From contig NZ_JAOQNX010000009.1 of NCBI RefSeq assembly GCF_025961575.1, positions 62,001-126,000 of the forward strand: DNA of 64,000 nucleotides, read 5' to 3'. Below, in pieces: positions 8,030-16,939 of the stretch. How positions within the stretch are numbered: position 1 is the first letter of the stretch; each line of letters begins with the position of its first letter. The notes under the pieces were generated by a model, which was not told the DNA's origin, ran no database searches, and saw only the letters and a program-made list of their open reading frames with translations. The position numbers and the translations under genes are program-made. The DNA is from Rhodoblastus acidophilus (GTDB lineage: Bacteria; Pseudomonadota; Alphaproteobacteria; Rhizobiales; Beijerinckiaceae).

Positions 8030-8617
8030 TCAGTTCGCGGCCTCGAAGGCGGCGTGGATGGTGAGCGTCACCTCGTCGCCGATCATCGGCGCATATTTGG
8101 AGACGCCGAATTCGGTGCGCTTGATCACCCCCGTCGCGTCGAAGCCGACCGTATAAACCTTCTTCATCGGGTTCAGACCGGCGCCGACAAAATGGGCGTG
8201 CAGGGTGACCGGCTTGGTGACGCCATGCAGGGTCAGCTCGCCGGCGATGTCGGCGGTCTCAGCGCCGGTCTGCGTCACCTTTTTGGAGACGAAGGTCGCC
8301 TTGGGGAATTGGGCGGCGTCGAGCCATTCGGGATCGCGCAGCTCGCCGGTGAGCTTGTCCACCGGCGTCGCCACCGTCCCGGTCGCGACGGACACTTCGA
8401 GCTGGCTGTTGAGCTGCTTGGCCGGGTCGAGCTTCAGCTTGCCTTCGACGCCGGAAAAGCCGCCGGAAAAATTCGACAGACCGAAATGCGAGACCGAGAA
8501 CAGCACCTGGCTGTGGGCGGAATCGATCGTGTACTCACCCGCTTTCACGGATTTGGCGCCGTCGGCGAGAGCGGGCGCGGCGGCGAGCACAGCGGCGGCG
8601 AAAACAAGGGCTTTCAT
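8030..8617 (-). CDS. YceI-family periplasmic protein (first copy)
   Basis: 195 residues from the ATG at 8617, preceded by GGAGAGG; a TTG four codons upstream is rejected because the ribosome site would then lie inside the gene. Signal peptide MKALVFAAAVLAAAPALA. The YceI barrel motifs IDSAHSQVLFSVSHFGLSNFSGGF, DPEWLDAAQFPKATF and LTLHGVTKPVTL are typical. It is first in the operon with cytochrome b561 and the second yceI, and is transcribed divergently from a LysR-type regulator 118 bases away. Confidence 0.92.
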   Translation of the reverse strand: MKALVFAAAVLAAAPALADGAKSVKAGEYTIDSAHSQVLFSVSHFGLSNFSGGFSGVEGKLKLDPAKQLNSQLEVSVATGTVATPVDKLTGELRDPEWLDAAQFPKATFVSKKVTQTGAETADIAGELTLHGVTKPVTLHAHFVGAGLNPMKKVYTVGFDATGVIKRTEFGVSKYAPMIGDEVTLTIHAAFEAAN

Positions 8618-8712
8618 GGACCTCTCCAAAATTGCGGCGGTGAACTCCGCCTTGGCTATGAAAGCAAAATGCCGGCTTGCGGCCCCTCCGTCCAGCCGTT
8701 ACTTTGCGATAA

Positions 8713-8725
8713 ATTCCATCGGAAT
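8713..8725. promoter_or_regulatory. Candidate LysR operator in the divergent yceI/lysR region
   Basis: ATTCC-ATC-GGAAT is a perfect 5-bp inverted repeat in the 118-base divergent spacer, 10 bases before the lysR ATG. LysR proteins bind interrupted dyads in such spacers and repress themselves. The position suits autoregulation; control of the yceI operon is inference. Confidence 0.35.
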
Positions 8726-8735
8726 CTCAGATAGA

Positions 8736-9629
8736 ATGCGCGACCGCTTCTCCCTCGACCAGATCAGAGTTTTTGTCGCCGCCGCCGAACACGGCTCGTT
8801 TTCCGCCGCCGCGCGCAAGCTCGGCCGCGCCCAATCCGCCGTCAGCGACCTGATCCGGCGGCTGGAGGAGGAAACCGGCGTCGCCCTGTTCGACCGCACC
8901 ACGCGCTCGCCGACGCTCACCGGCGAAGGCAAGCTGCTGCTCGCCGACGCCCGCGCCATCGCCGCCGCCGCCGACAAGCTGCATTTTCGCGCCACCGGCA
9001 TGAAAAAGGGGGTGGAGGCCGAGCTCTGCGCCGTCATGGACGTCTACTTTCCCGTTCAGGCCATGGCGGAGGCCGCCGCCGACTTCCGCGACGCCTTTCC
9101 CGCGACGCCGCTGCGGCTCTATGTCGAGGTTCTCGGCGGCGCGCTCAGACCGGTGCTCGACGGCCGCGCCAGTTTCGCCGTGGTCGGCCCCACCCCCATT
9201 CCCGGCGATTGCGCCAGCGAGCCGCTCTATGGCGTCGAAATCGTCATGGTGGCGGCGCCCACCCATCCGCTCGCCCGGATCGAGGGGCCGATCACCCGCG
9301 AACATCTCGCCGCCGAGGTCCAGCTGGTGCTCACCGAACGTGACAGCGCCGCGCCCGAGCGCGAATATGGCGTGCTCTCGCCCACCACCTGGCGGCTCGC
9401 CGACCTCTACGCCAAACAGGCGTTCCTGCTCAGCGGCCTGGGCTGGGGCTCGATGCCCCGCCACGCCATCGCCCGCGAGCTTGAGGAAGGCCGGCTGAAA
9501 ATCCTGGAGATCGCCGACGCGCCGGCGGCGCGAAGCCCGCCGATGAGCGTGGTCTATCGCGCCGCCTCGCCCCCCGGCCCCGCCGGACGCTGGCTGATCG
9601 AGCGCCTGCGCCATGCAGATCGTTTTTGA
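8736..9629 (+). CDS. LysR-family transcriptional regulator
   Basis: 297 residues from the ATG at 8736 (RFSLDQIRVFVAAAEHGSF begins the domain). The N-terminal winged HTH (residues about 4-62: FSAAARKLGRAQSAVSDLIRRLEEETGVALF) is classical LysR; residues about 90-290 form the periplasmic-binding-protein-like effector domain. Its divergence from yceI-cytochrome b561-yceI suggests it controls that operon. The effector is unknown. Its stop codon lies inside an Irr-like box serving the downstream iron genes. Confidence 0.9.
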   Translation: MRDRFSLDQIRVFVAAAEHGSFSAAARKLGRAQSAVSDLIRRLEEETGVALFDRTTRSPTLTGEGKLLLADARAIAAAADKLHFRATGMKKGVEAELCAVMDVYFPVQAMAEAAADFRDAFPATPLRLYVEVLGGALRPVLDGRASFAVVGPTPIPGDCASEPLYGVEIVMVAAPTHPLARIEGPITREHLAAEVQLVLTERDSAAPEREYGVLSPTTWRLADLYAKQAFLLSGLGWGSMPRHAIARELEEGRLKILEIADAPAARSPPMSVVYRAASPPGPAGRWLIERLRHADRF

Positions 9630-9640
9630 ACCATTCTAAA
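9624..9640 (+). promoter_or_regulatory. Irr/ICE-type box upstream of the cupredoxin-FTR1 operon
   Basis: TTTTGAA-CCA-TTCTAAA matches the Irr-box consensus TTTRGAAYNRTTCYAAA at all but the fourth position. It overlaps the lysR stop codon and sits about 150 bases before the cupredoxin start. With the box at 5941 it indicates that iron uptake and storage here share one regulator. Confidence 0.7.
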
Positions 9641-9788
9641 CTACGCACATTCAATTGCCGGGCGGCTTTCCGGCTGCGACAAGTCTGACGCGTCGACGCG
9701 ATCTCTCTCCTCCGCGTCGCCGTTTGCCCCACAGCGCGGCGGCGTGTCGCCCCCGTCGCCGCGCTCACCCGGACCCCAGGAGCCGAAC

Positions 9789-10127
9789 GTGCGAAAAATC
9801 CTTCTCACCGCGTTCACGCTGGGCTTCGCCGCCCTGTCCGGCGCGGCGCTGAACGCCGCCGAGGAGACCGTCTTGCGTCTGACCCTCGAAGACGGCAAAT
9901 TCGCGCCCGCCGAATTACGCGCTCCCGCCAACAGGGCGTTCACCCTCACGGTGCGCAATGCCGGCAAAGCCGCAATGGAATTCGAAAGCAAGGGACTGAA
10001 GCTCGAAAAGGTCATCGCCGCCGGCGCGGAACAGAGCTTGCACGTCCGACCCATGAAGCCCGGCCGTTACGCCTTCGTCGACGAGTTCAACGAAGACGTC
10101 GCCAAGGGCGCCCTCATCGTCGAATAG
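9789..10127 (+). CDS. Periplasmic cupredoxin-like protein of an FTR1 iron system
   Basis: 112 residues from a GTG at 9789 preceded by CCAGGAG. Signal peptide about residues 1-26 (ending LNAAEE). The mature part is a single cupredoxin-fold domain (LRLTLEDGKFAPAELRAPANRAFTLTVRNAG... PGRYAFVDEFNEDVAKGALIVE). The classical blue-copper Cys ligand is absent, as in FtrB/EfeO-type cupredoxin domains. These partners of FTR1 permeases help oxidise or bind ferrous iron before uptake. It is followed 11 bases later by the permease gene and preceded by an Irr-like box. Confidence 0.85.
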   Translation: MRKILLTAFTLGFAALSGAALNAAEETVLRLTLEDGKFAPAELRAPANRAFTLTVRNAGKAAMEFESKGLKLEKVIAAGAEQSLHVRPMKPGRYAFVDEFNEDVAKGALIVE

Positions 10128-10138
10128 GACTGAACAAA

Positions 10139-10975
10139 ATGCTCGGCGCGCTCATCATCGTCTTTCGCGAGGTCATCGAGGCCGGCCTGATCGTCGGCAT
10201 CGTGCTGGCGGTTACAAGGGGCGTGCCGCGCCGCGGCTTTTTCGTCGCCGGCGGCGTCGCCGCGGGCGTGCTCGGCGCCTGCCTGCTCGCCATTTTCGCC
10301 AAGGAGATCGCCGGCGCGCTCGAAGGCATGGGCCAGGAGCTGTTCAACGCCGGCGTGCTGATTCTCGCGTCCTGCATGCTCGCCTGGCACAACATCTGGA
10401 TGGCGAGCCACGGCCGCGAAATGGCGGCGGAGCTGCGCGGCGTCGGACAGGAGGTCGCCGAGGGCGGCAAGGATTTGACCGCGCTCGCCATTGTCGTCGC
10501 CGTCGCCGTGCTGCGCGAGGGCTCGGAAGTCGTCCTGTTCCTCTATGGCGTCGCCGCCTCCGGCAAGGAGACGGTCGGCGCCATGCTGGCGGGCGGCGCG
10601 GCGGGCGTGGCGCTGGGCGCGGCCCTGTCCGCCCTGATGTTCTACGGCCTGGTCAAGATTCCGGCCAAAACCCTGTTCGGCGTCACCACTGCGCTGATCA
10701 CCTTTTTGGCTGCCGGCATGGCCTCGCAAAGCGTGGTCTATCTCCAGCAGGCGGGGCTGGTCGAGGCCTGGTCGCGCACGCTCTGGAACACCTCCGCCCT
10801 CCTTCCCGACGACAGCATGATCGGCCGCGTGCTCCACGTGCTGTTCGGCTATGTCGACCAGCCCTCGGGGATGCAGGTGGCGGTCTATCTGGTGGCGCTA
10901 ATCGGGATTTTCCTCGCCACCCGCGCGGCGGCGCCGAAGCCGCCGGCGCCGAGCCTGAAAGTGGCGAAATCTTGA
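10139..10975 (+). CDS. FTR1-family high-affinity iron permease
   Basis: 278 residues, about seven membrane helices. The two REXXE iron-binding motifs that define the family are intact: REVIE (Arg10-Glu14) in helix 1 and REGSE (Arg126-Glu130) in helix 4. Homologues (Ftr1p, EfeU, FtrC) move iron across the membrane after ferrous oxidation. It is paired with the upstream cupredoxin-like gene, as in the FtrBC part of FtrABCD. No P19-like or polyferredoxin (FtrD) gene is present, so this is a minimal two-gene version. Confidence 0.93.
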   Translation: MLGALIIVFREVIEAGLIVGIVLAVTRGVPRRGFFVAGGVAAGVLGACLLAIFAKEIAGALEGMGQELFNAGVLILASCMLAWHNIWMASHGREMAAELRGVGQEVAEGGKDLTALAIVVAVAVLREGSEVVLFLYGVAASGKETVGAMLAGGAAGVALGAALSALMFYGLVKIPAKTLFGVTTALITFLAAGMASQSVVYLQQAGLVEAWSRTLWNTSALLPDDSMIGRVLHVLFGYVDQPSGMQVAVYLVALIGIFLATRAAAPKPPAPSLKVAKS

Positions 10976-11072
10976 CGCGCATCATGGCGTTTCGGTGACG
11001 CCAGGCGTTCACTCGTGGATGGAAGCCCCTTTCGCCGCGGCGAACGAGTCTTCCGAACAGGAGTCGATAGCC

Positions 11073-11516
11073 GTGACCAAGCTTGCAGTTCCCCATGACG
11101 CCTTCGTCTTCATCGGCGATGGCCGCAAAGCCCTTTTTCTGCGCAATGAAGGGGACGAGGTCTACGCCAATTTCGTCACCGAGCGGGTTCTGGCCGACGC
11201 GCCGAATCCGGCCACCCGCGAGCAGGGCAGCGACCGTCCGGGCCGCGTGAGCTCGGGCACCGCCCGCAGCGCGGTCGAACCCACCGACTGGCACGACATC
11301 GAGGAGCATAAATTCGCCCAGCACGCCGCGGGGGCGCTGGAACAGCTGGTGCGCGAGCGCGACGCCCCGGCGCTGGTGATCGCCGCCCCCGCCCGCACTC
11401 TGGCGGAGCTGCGCAAAGTCTTGCACGACGACGTGAAGGCGCGAATCATCGCCGAGATCGACAAGGATTTCACCAAAATGCCGGTCTGGGAGATCGAGAA
11501 GCACATCATCGGCTGA
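11073..11516 (+). CDS. Host-attachment-family protein
   Basis: 147 residues from a GTG at 11073 behind CAGGAG; an in-frame GTG at 10995 adds 26 unconserved residues and is rejected. The sequence matches the family named 'protein required for attachment to host cells', first linked to Agrobacterium attachment: [23 protein letters not shown], an [19 protein letters not shown] helix, [19 protein letters not shown] and the C-terminal [16 protein letters not shown]. It has no signal peptide. Its fold resembles eRF1/Pelota-type release-factor domains, and the biochemical role is unknown. It stands alone after the iron genes. Confidence 0.8.
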   Translation: MTKLAVPHDAFVFIGDGRKALFLRNEGDEVYANFVTERVLADAPNPATREQGSDRPGRVSSGTARSAVEPTDWHDIEEHKFAQHAAGALEQLVRERDAPALVIAAPARTLAELRKVLHDDVKARIIAEIDKDFTKMPVWEIEKHIIG

Positions 11517-11652
11517 ACCGGCCCGCGCATCCGGCTGCGCTCTTGCGCCGGATGCGCTGTCAATCCCCCCAAAATTCAACGCGCAAGCCCAGCACAACCT
11601 TCCCTTCCTAGCCTTCCGCCAAATCGCCATGGAATGGAATGGGGAGGCGGAC

Positions 11653-13356
11653 GTGATCAAGTCGGTTTGGCGGAACATCAGCGCGCGCGTAAAGATCATC
11701 GCGGCGTTCTCCGGGCTGCTGGTCGTCGTCGCCGCGCTCGGCGCGCTGTCGCTGGCGCAGATGGCGCAGATGGAGGACACCGCCGCCATCATCAGCAAGA
11801 ACCGGCTCCCCTCGGTCTATAAAGCGTCGCTGCTGCGCGCCTCGGTCAACGCCTATCGCAACGCCGAAGCCGCGGGCCTGCTGGCGATCGCCGCCAATTT
11901 CGGCGCCGAGCAGGTCGAGGACGACATGGCCAAGGCGGCCGCCAAGGTCGACGACGCCCTGGCCAATTACCGCAAGCTGGTCGAATCCGGGAGCGAGGAG
12001 GACAAGCTGATGGCCGATTTCGTCTCGGCCTGGTCGCTGTTCCGCCAGTCGGCCCTCGACACCCAGGACATCGCCCGCTCCGGCAACATGACCGGCGCGA
12101 TGAACGCCTTCAACAATGGCGACGCCGCCGCCCGCGACAAGCTGATCAAGATCGTCGCCAAGGACCTCGACTATAATCTCGCCGCCGCGGCCCGCGAAGA
12201 CGCGGCCGAGGAGGAGATCGCCAGCTTCAGCCGCAAGATCGTGGCGGGCGCCATGATCTTCACCCTGGGCCTGGCGGTCGCCGTCGGCGGCGCCCTGCTG
12301 TTCGGCCTGCTAACGCCGCTGCGGCGCGCCATCGACGCCCTGCAAAAACTCGCCAAGGGCGATTCCAGCGTCGACATCGGCGGCGACGACCGCGGCGACG
12401 AGATCGGCGCCCTCGCCCAGGCCCTGCATGTGTTCAAGGCCAACCTGTTGCGCAGCCAGGAGCTGGAGACGGAGGCCGCCGCCGCCCGCGCCAGCCAGGA
12501 GGCGCAGCGCCGGGCGCTCGCCGCGCAGCTCGCGGAAAAATTCGAGGCCTCCGTCAGCGGCATTGTCAGCGGCGTGTCGCGCGCGGCCGAGGAATTCCAG
12601 TCCACGGCCCGCATCATGAGCGATTCGGCGGCCGAAGCCGCGACCCAGGCCGCCGCCGTCGCCAAGGCCTCCGAGGCCTCCTCGGGGAACATCGGCTCGG
12701 TCGCCTCGGCCACCGAGCAATTGTCCTATTCGGTGCGCGAAATCGACGAGCAGGTGAAGCAGTCGCAGCAGATCGCCGAGGAATCGGCGGATCAGGCCGA
12801 GCGCACCGACGCGCGCATGCGCGAACTCGCCGCCGCCGCCGAAAGAATCGGCGGCATCGTCAGCCTGATTTCCGACATTGCGGCGCAGACCAACATGCTG
12901 GCGCTGAACGCCACCATCGAGGCGGCGCGCGCCGGCGAGGCCGGGCGCGGCTTTGCGGTCGTGGCCCAGGAGGTCAAGAGTCTCGCCGAACAGACCGCGC
13001 GCTCCACCGCCGAGATCGGCGCGCAGATCACCGACATCCAGGCCGTCAGCCATCGCGCCTCGGAAAACATCATCGGCGTGGTCCGCGCCACCGAAAAGGC
13101 GGCGGCGATCGCCCAATCCATCGCCGCCTCGGTCAGCCAGCAGGGCGAGGCGACCCGCGAAATCTCCGCCAATGTCCAGGAGGCGTCGGCGGGCGCGCGG
13201 CAGGTGACCGACAATATCGGCGGCGTCCTCCAGGCGGCGCGGCAATCCTCCAGCGCCTCCGATCAGATCCTCGCCTCCGCCGGGGACCTGGCGAGCCAGG
13301 CCGGTCTGCTGCGCGCGGAGGTCGACGCCTTCTTGCGCTCCATCCGAGCAGCTTAA
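11653..13356 (+). CDS. Methyl-accepting chemotaxis protein
   Basis: 567 residues from the GTG at 11653, which has GGGGAGG six bases upstream; an in-frame ATG at 11629 would add eight residues. The layout is a membrane helix (about 12-36), a periplasmic four-helix-bundle sensor (about 37-190), a second membrane helix (about 197-217), a HAMP domain ([18 protein letters not shown]...) and a long cytoplasmic coiled coil. The signalling hairpin tip reads [20 protein letters not shown]. It signals to CheA/CheW; the ligand is unknown. Its stop overlaps the convergent small gene at 13353 by three bases. Confidence 0.93.
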   Translation: MIKSVWRNISARVKIIAAFSGLLVVVAALGALSLAQMAQMEDTAAIISKNRLPSVYKASLLRASVNAYRNAEAAGLLAIAANFGAEQVEDDMAKAAAKVDDALANYRKLVESGSEEDKLMADFVSAWSLFRQSALDTQDIARSGNMTGAMNAFNNGDAAARDKLIKIVAKDLDYNLAAAAREDAAEEEIASFSRKIVAGAMIFTLGLAVAVGGALLFGLLTPLRRAIDALQKLAKGDSSVDIGGDDRGDEIGALAQALHVFKANLLRSQELETEAAAARASQEAQRRALAAQLAEKFEASVSGIVSGVSRAAEEFQSTARIMSDSAAEAATQAAAVAKASEASSGNIGSVASATEQLSYSVREIDEQVKQSQQIAEESADQAERTDARMRELAAAAERIGGIVSLISDIAAQTNMLALNATIEAARAGEAGRGFAVVAQEVKSLAEQTARSTAEIGAQITDIQAVSHRASENIIGVVRATEKAAAIAQSIAASVSQQGEATREISANVQEASAGARQVTDNIGGVLQAARQSSSASDQILASAGDLASQAGLLRAEVDAFLRSIRAA

Positions 13357-13589
13357 CGTCCGCGGAACACGGGATCGTCGCTGCGGAACTGACGTTGACG
13401 CCAGATCGGCGGCTCATGGTAGCCGGGCGGCCAGCGATGACGGGGATGGCGCCAGTTGTCGTAGATGTAACGCTCGGCGGGCTGGTCCATCGCCACGTCA
13501 AAAATTGGGGACGCCCCAAGCGGGGCGGCCTGGGCCGACTGCGCGGCGAGCGTCGCCAAGCTGACGACGATACGAAGCCTTTGGCGCAT
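13353..13589 (-). CDS. Small secreted protein, YDNW-family copy 2
   Basis: 78 residues. Signal peptide about 1-22 (ending AQSAQA). The mature part is rich in Trp, Tyr, Pro and Arg and follows the pattern Y-x-YDNW-x-H...P[20 protein letters not shown]. The gene immediately upstream (13593-13829) is a clear paralogue with the same pattern, separated by three bases, so this is a tandem duplication in one operon. I recognise no named family. Loss of all Cys and strong sequence bias suggest an extracytoplasmic, possibly unstructured or surface-binding peptide; the function is unknown. Confidence 0.75.
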   Translation of the reverse strand: MRQRLRIVVSLATLAAQSAQAAPLGASPIFDVAMDQPAERYIYDNWRHPRHRWPPGYHEPPIWRQRQFRSDDPVFRGR

Positions 13590-13592
13590 CAG

Positions 13593-13829
13593 CTATGGTC
13601 CGTTGTGGAATTCCGGATCGTGGCTGCGGAATCGGCGCTGATAACGCCATACCGGCGGTTGATGATACCAGGGCCCGAAGCGGCGGGGGGAATGCTGCCA
13701 GTTGTCGTAAACATAATATTGGGCTTGCTGAACCGTCGCCGTGGGCGGCGCAACAAAGGCGGACGCGGCTTCGGCCGAGCCGGCCGCAGTCAACGCCAGT
13801 GCCGCGATCAGGGAGAGTTTGAGGTTCAT
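13593..13829 (-). CDS. Small secreted protein, YDNW-family copy 1
   Basis: 78 residues from an ATG with AGGAG upstream. Signal peptide MNLKLSLIAALALTAAGSAEA. The mature part contains YYVYDNWQHSPRR, WYHQPPVWRYQRR and FRSHDPEF, mirroring its downstream paralogue position by position. First gene of a two-gene operon. The last about 30 residues are the best conserved between the copies, which points to selection on that part rather than random low complexity. The family is not recognised. Confidence 0.78.
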   Translation of the reverse strand: MNLKLSLIAALALTAAGSAEAASAFVAPPTATVQQAQYYVYDNWQHSPRRFGPWYHQPPVWRYQRRFRSHDPEFHNGP

Positions 13830-14006
13830 CGTTCAACTCCTGCGCGCTAAGTCGCTGCGCCTCGAACGCCAAGAAGCCGTTCATGTTCCAAACGGATGCG
13901 CAAGACCTTTCGCAACGCGCGTTTTCTGTTTTTTTATGGAATTCTACTTGGGCGCCGAAAAGATTATTCGGAGCGCCCGAATTGGCCGGACGCGCGCTGG
14001 GGCGCG

Positions 14007-14231
14007 CTACCACGCGCGATCCGGGGCTCCGCCGCGCCACTGGTGGCGCAGTTGCCAGAACAATGGACGGCGCCACAAACCGGTGTAATGGCAGGCGCAT
14101 CTGGCATGCGGCAGTTGCACGTTGTGGACGTTGGCGCTTTCGAGGAGCGGCCGGTTTCCCGCCGGCGCCGGCGCGGCCTGCGCGCAGGCCGCCAGCAGCG
14201 CTGACCCGACAATGCAGGTTCCCACTCGCAT
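14007..14231 (-). CDS. Putative small lipoprotein
   Basis: 74 residues from an ATG at 14231 with GGAGGGA 14 to 8 bases upstream. The N-terminus MRVGTCIVGSALLAAC has a lipobox (LAAC), so Cys16 would be lipid-modified. The rest is His, Trp and Arg-rich (CHYTGLWRRPLFWQLRHQW). No family recognised. Support is the ribosome site plus lipobox; the C-terminal part could be noise, so the call is tentative. The flanking 13830-14006 holds no other convincing gene. Confidence 0.45.
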   Translation of the reverse strand: MRVGTCIVGSALLAACAQAAPAPAGNRPLLESANVHNVQLPHARCACHYTGLWRRPLFWQLRHQWRGGAPDRAW

Positions 14232-14281
14232 AACTCCGCTCCCTCCGGTGCAAACGCGACCAGGGAACGGTCGTTCCGGGG

Positions 14282-14458
14282 CTATTTCGAGAACCAGAAG
14301 AAGGTCTGGACGAGCGCGATCAGCAAGCCGACCAGGAGAAGGGCGGCCGCGATGCGCGGCAACGCCGCCCCGACCCGCCCGCCGAGGAAGCGCGGCAGCA
14401 GGTAGAGGATGATGGCGAGAACCGCCAGCGCCGGCATGAGTTGATCGAGAGTGTCCAT
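14282..14458 (-). CDS. Small two-helix membrane protein
   Basis: 58 residues from the ATG at 14458 (GGGGG lies just upstream). Two hydrophobic helices, LMPALAVLAIILYLLPRFL and AAALLLVGLLIALVQTFFWF, joined by a short basic loop (GGRVGAALPR). No catalytic or metal-binding motif. The family is unrecognised. It lies between the putative lipoprotein and the divergent ABC exporter and may share their regulatory region. Confidence 0.6.
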   Translation of the reverse strand: MDTLDQLMPALAVLAIILYLLPRFLGGRVGAALPRIAAALLLVGLLIALVQTFFWFSK

Positions 14459-14653
14459 TTGCGCCCCCAATGATCGCGGCCGGGGACTGGATCGAATTGC
14501 CTCCGGGACACCTCAGGTTGGGCGAAGATTTGGGCGCAATTCGTTCCTGTCCCCAACCGCATCCTGCCATGATCACGGCGCGCCACAAATCGTTCGCTTC
14601 CCGCGCGCGGCTTCCGTAAAAGGATAGCCGCCCTCCCCTCACCTGCGAAACCC

Positions 14654-16465
14654 ATGCTGTTCCACATCAATCTCGAAGGCGCGCCAAAAGGGCCGCCGCC
14701 CTCAGAACTCTGGCCGTTCGTCTGGTATTTTGTCCGCCAGATCAAGGGGCTGCTGCTGGTGCTGCTGATCCTGGAGGCCGGCGTCGCCGCGGGACAGGCG
14801 ACCATTCCGGTGATGATCGGCTGGCTCGTCAACGACATCAACGCCGCCAGCGAAACGCGCGACGTGCTGTCCCATCCCTGGCTGTGGCGCACGGCAATTC
14901 CGATCCTGCTGGCCTGGGGCGCCGCCATGATCGCGCTGTGGCACATCTACGACCACATCTACACGCCGCGCTTCAACAATCTGATCCGCCACCAATTGGC
15001 GCGCTACACGCTCGGCCATTCCATGGCCTATTTCGCCCATGATTTCGCCGGCCGCATCGCCAACAAGGTGATCGAAGGCGGCGCGGCGCTGCGCGACCCG
15101 CTGCGCAGCGTGATGAGCGCCATGTGGTATTGCGGCTTCTTCTCCGTGGCCGTGGTCGGCACGATGATGCATTTCGAAATCTGGCTGGCGACGCCGGTGA
15201 TCCTGTGGCTGATCGCCTATGTCGGCTCGCTGTTCTATTTCCTGCCGGGCGCGCGCAAACTGCAACTCGCCCACAACCGCGACCACACCAAACTGGTCGG
15301 CCACGTCAACGACGTCTACGCCAATATCGGCTTGGTCAAGCTGTTCGCCCGCGAGCGCGAGGAAAGCGCGGCGACGCTCGCCGAGCTGGAATTGCACGGC
15401 GCCAGTTTCGGCCGCGCGCTCGACCGCATCTGGCGCATGGGCGCGACGCACACGCTGATGAATGTGGCGCTGATGATCTCGGCGCCGGCGCTGGCGCTCA
15501 CCTATTGGCAGGAGGGCCGCATTTCCTCGGGCGTGGCGATCATGGTGATCCCCATGGTCTGGCAACTCGTCAACATGTCGGGCTGGATCCGCCACGAATC
15601 GACCGCGGTGTTCGAAGCGCTGGCGCGGGTCGAGGAATGTATGGAGACGATCACCAAACCCTGGTCGGTGGTGGACCGCCCCCAGGCCAAGGCGCTGGCG
15701 GTGCAGCCCGGCGGCGGAGCCATCGCCTTCCACGACATCTCCTTCGATTATGGCGGCGAGACCGTCGTGAAAGGGCTCAACCTGAAAATACCCGCGGGCC
15801 AGAAGGTCGGGCTGATCGGCCGCAGCGGCGCGGGCAAGAGCACGCTGGTCAATCTGCTGCTGCGTTTCTACGACCTCAAATCCGGAAAAATCCTGATCGA
15901 CGGCCAGGACATTTCGACCGTCACCCAGCGCAGCCTGCGCCGCCACATCGCCGTGGTGACCCAGGACAGCAATCTCCTGCACCGCACCATCGCCGAAAAC
16001 ATCGGCTATGGCCGCCCCGACGCCGAGCCGGAGGAGCTGCGCGAGGCGGCGCGCCGCGCCCATGCCGAAGCATTCATCGAATCCCTTTACGACCAGGACG
16101 GCGCCCGCGGTTTTGACGCCCAGGTCGGCGAGCGCGGCGTAAAACTGTCGGGCGGGCAGCGCCAGCGCATCGCCATTGCGCGGGTGATCCTGGAGGATGC
16201 GCCGATCCTGGTGCTCGACGAGGCGACCAGCGCGCTGGACAGCGAGGTCGAGGCCGCGATCCAGCAGGAGATGCGCGAGCTGATGCGCGGCCGCACGACG
16301 CTGGCCATCGCCCACCGCCTCTCGACCATCGCCCATCTCGACCGCTTGGTGGTGCTGGACAAGGGCCGAATTGTCGAAGACGGCTCGCATGCGGAGCTTC
16401 TGGCGCGCGACGGGCTTTATGCGCAGCTGTGGCGGCGCCAGAGCGGAGGCTTTTTGGGCGATTGA
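14654..16465 (+). CDS. ABC transporter, fused permease and ATPase (exporter type)
   Basis: 603 residues. An N-terminal six-helix transmembrane domain (about 20-320) is fused to a nucleotide-binding domain (about 350-590). It has Walker A GRSGAGKST, Q-loop VVTQDSNLL, ABC signature LSGGQRQRIAIAR, Walker B ILVLDEATSALD and H-loop IAHRLSTI. This is the half-transporter layout of MsbA/multidrug exporters, working as a homodimer. The substrate cannot be told from the sequence and no partner subunit lies next to it. Its 3' end carries the probable promoter of the tRNA gene. Confidence 0.93.
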   Translation: MLFHINLEGAPKGPPPSELWPFVWYFVRQIKGLLLVLLILEAGVAAGQATIPVMIGWLVNDINAASETRDVLSHPWLWRTAIPILLAWGAAMIALWHIYDHIYTPRFNNLIRHQLARYTLGHSMAYFAHDFAGRIANKVIEGGAALRDPLRSVMSAMWYCGFFSVAVVGTMMHFEIWLATPVILWLIAYVGSLFYFLPGARKLQLAHNRDHTKLVGHVNDVYANIGLVKLFAREREESAATLAELELHGASFGRALDRIWRMGATHTLMNVALMISAPALALTYWQEGRISSGVAIMVIPMVWQLVNMSGWIRHESTAVFEALARVEECMETITKPWSVVDRPQAKALAVQPGGGAIAFHDISFDYGGETVVKGLNLKIPAGQKVGLIGRSGAGKSTLVNLLLRFYDLKSGKILIDGQDISTVTQRSLRRHIAVVTQDSNLLHRTIAENIGYGRPDAEPEELREAARRAHAEAFIESLYDQDGARGFDAQVGERGVKLSGGQRQRIAIARVILEDAPILVLDEATSALDSEVEAAIQQEMRELMRGRTTLAIAHRLSTIAHLDRLVVLDKGRIVEDGSHAELLARDGLYAQLWRRQSGGFLGD

Positions 16466-16490
16466 CCCGCCCAAAATTGCTTGGCATAAG
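16462..16490 (+). promoter_or_regulatory. Probable promoter of tRNA-Gly
   Basis: TTGACC (16462-16467), a 17-base spacer and CATAAG (16485-16490) form a good housekeeping-sigma promoter. The predicted start is only a few bases before the mature tRNA 5' end at 16500. It overlaps the ABC exporter's stop codon. Confidence 0.5.
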
Positions 16491-16499
16491 GAGACGCGC

Positions 16500-16573
16500 G
16501 CGGGTGTAGCTCAATGGTAGAGCAGCAGCCTTCCAAGCTGAATACGAGGGTTCGATTCCCTTCACCCGCTCCA
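16500..16573 (+). tRNA. tRNA-Gly (anticodon TCC)
   Basis: 74 bases including an encoded CCA. The acceptor stem GCGGGTG (16500-16506) pairs with CACCCGC (16563-16569). The D arm AGCTCAATGGTAGAGC, the anticodon loop CTTCCAA with anticodon TCC, and the T arm GAGGG-TTCGATT-CCCTT are all present. It reads GGA and GGG glycine codons. Confidence 0.96.
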
Positions 16574-16578
16574 TTTCC

Positions 16579-16929
16579 TCAATCCGACGCCGGTCGAACC
16601 AGCAGGTCGCGTAAGATCACCGCCTGGTTGTGCGCCTTATCGCGCGCCGCGTAGACCAGCGTAACGCGGCCGGCGCGCGCTCGCGCCTGCAGTTCGGCGA
16701 GCGGCTCCGCGCGCTCCAAAAGCTCCGCTTCATAGCGGCGGCGAAACGCCTCCCAGCGCTTGGGATCGTGGGCGAACCAGCGGCGCAGCGCGTCGCTCGG
16801 CGCCGCCTCCTTCATCCACAAATCGATCGCCGCCGCCTTCCTGCTGACGCCGCGCGGCCACAGCCGATCCACCAGCACCCGCAGCCCGTCCTCTCCGGAC
16901 GGCGGCTCGTAGACGCGTTTGATACGCAC
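16579..16929 (-). CDS. DUF488-family protein
   Basis: 116 residues from a GTG at 16929. The family signatures are intact: IKRVYEPPSGEDGLRVLVDRLWPRGVSR, DLWMKEAAPSDALRRWFAHDPKRWEAFRRRYEAEL and VTLVYAARDKAHNQAVIL. DUF488 proteins are small, soluble and of unknown biochemistry. No good ribosome site precedes the GTG, but an SRPBCC remnant ends 10 bases upstream, so translation may be coupled to it. Length is normal. Confidence 0.85.
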   Translation of the reverse strand: MRIKRVYEPPSGEDGLRVLVDRLWPRGVSRKAAAIDLWMKEAAPSDALRRWFAHDPKRWEAFRRRYEAELLERAEPLAELQARARAGRVTLVYAARDKAHNQAVILRDLLVRPASD

Positions 16930-16939
16930 GTCCGGCGGT

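Noticed and set aside
13883-14233. Plus-strand open frame between the small secreted proteins and the membrane protein
   Set aside because: No ribosome site, no recognisable protein features, and it runs opposite a minus-strand frame that has both a ribosome site and a lipobox.
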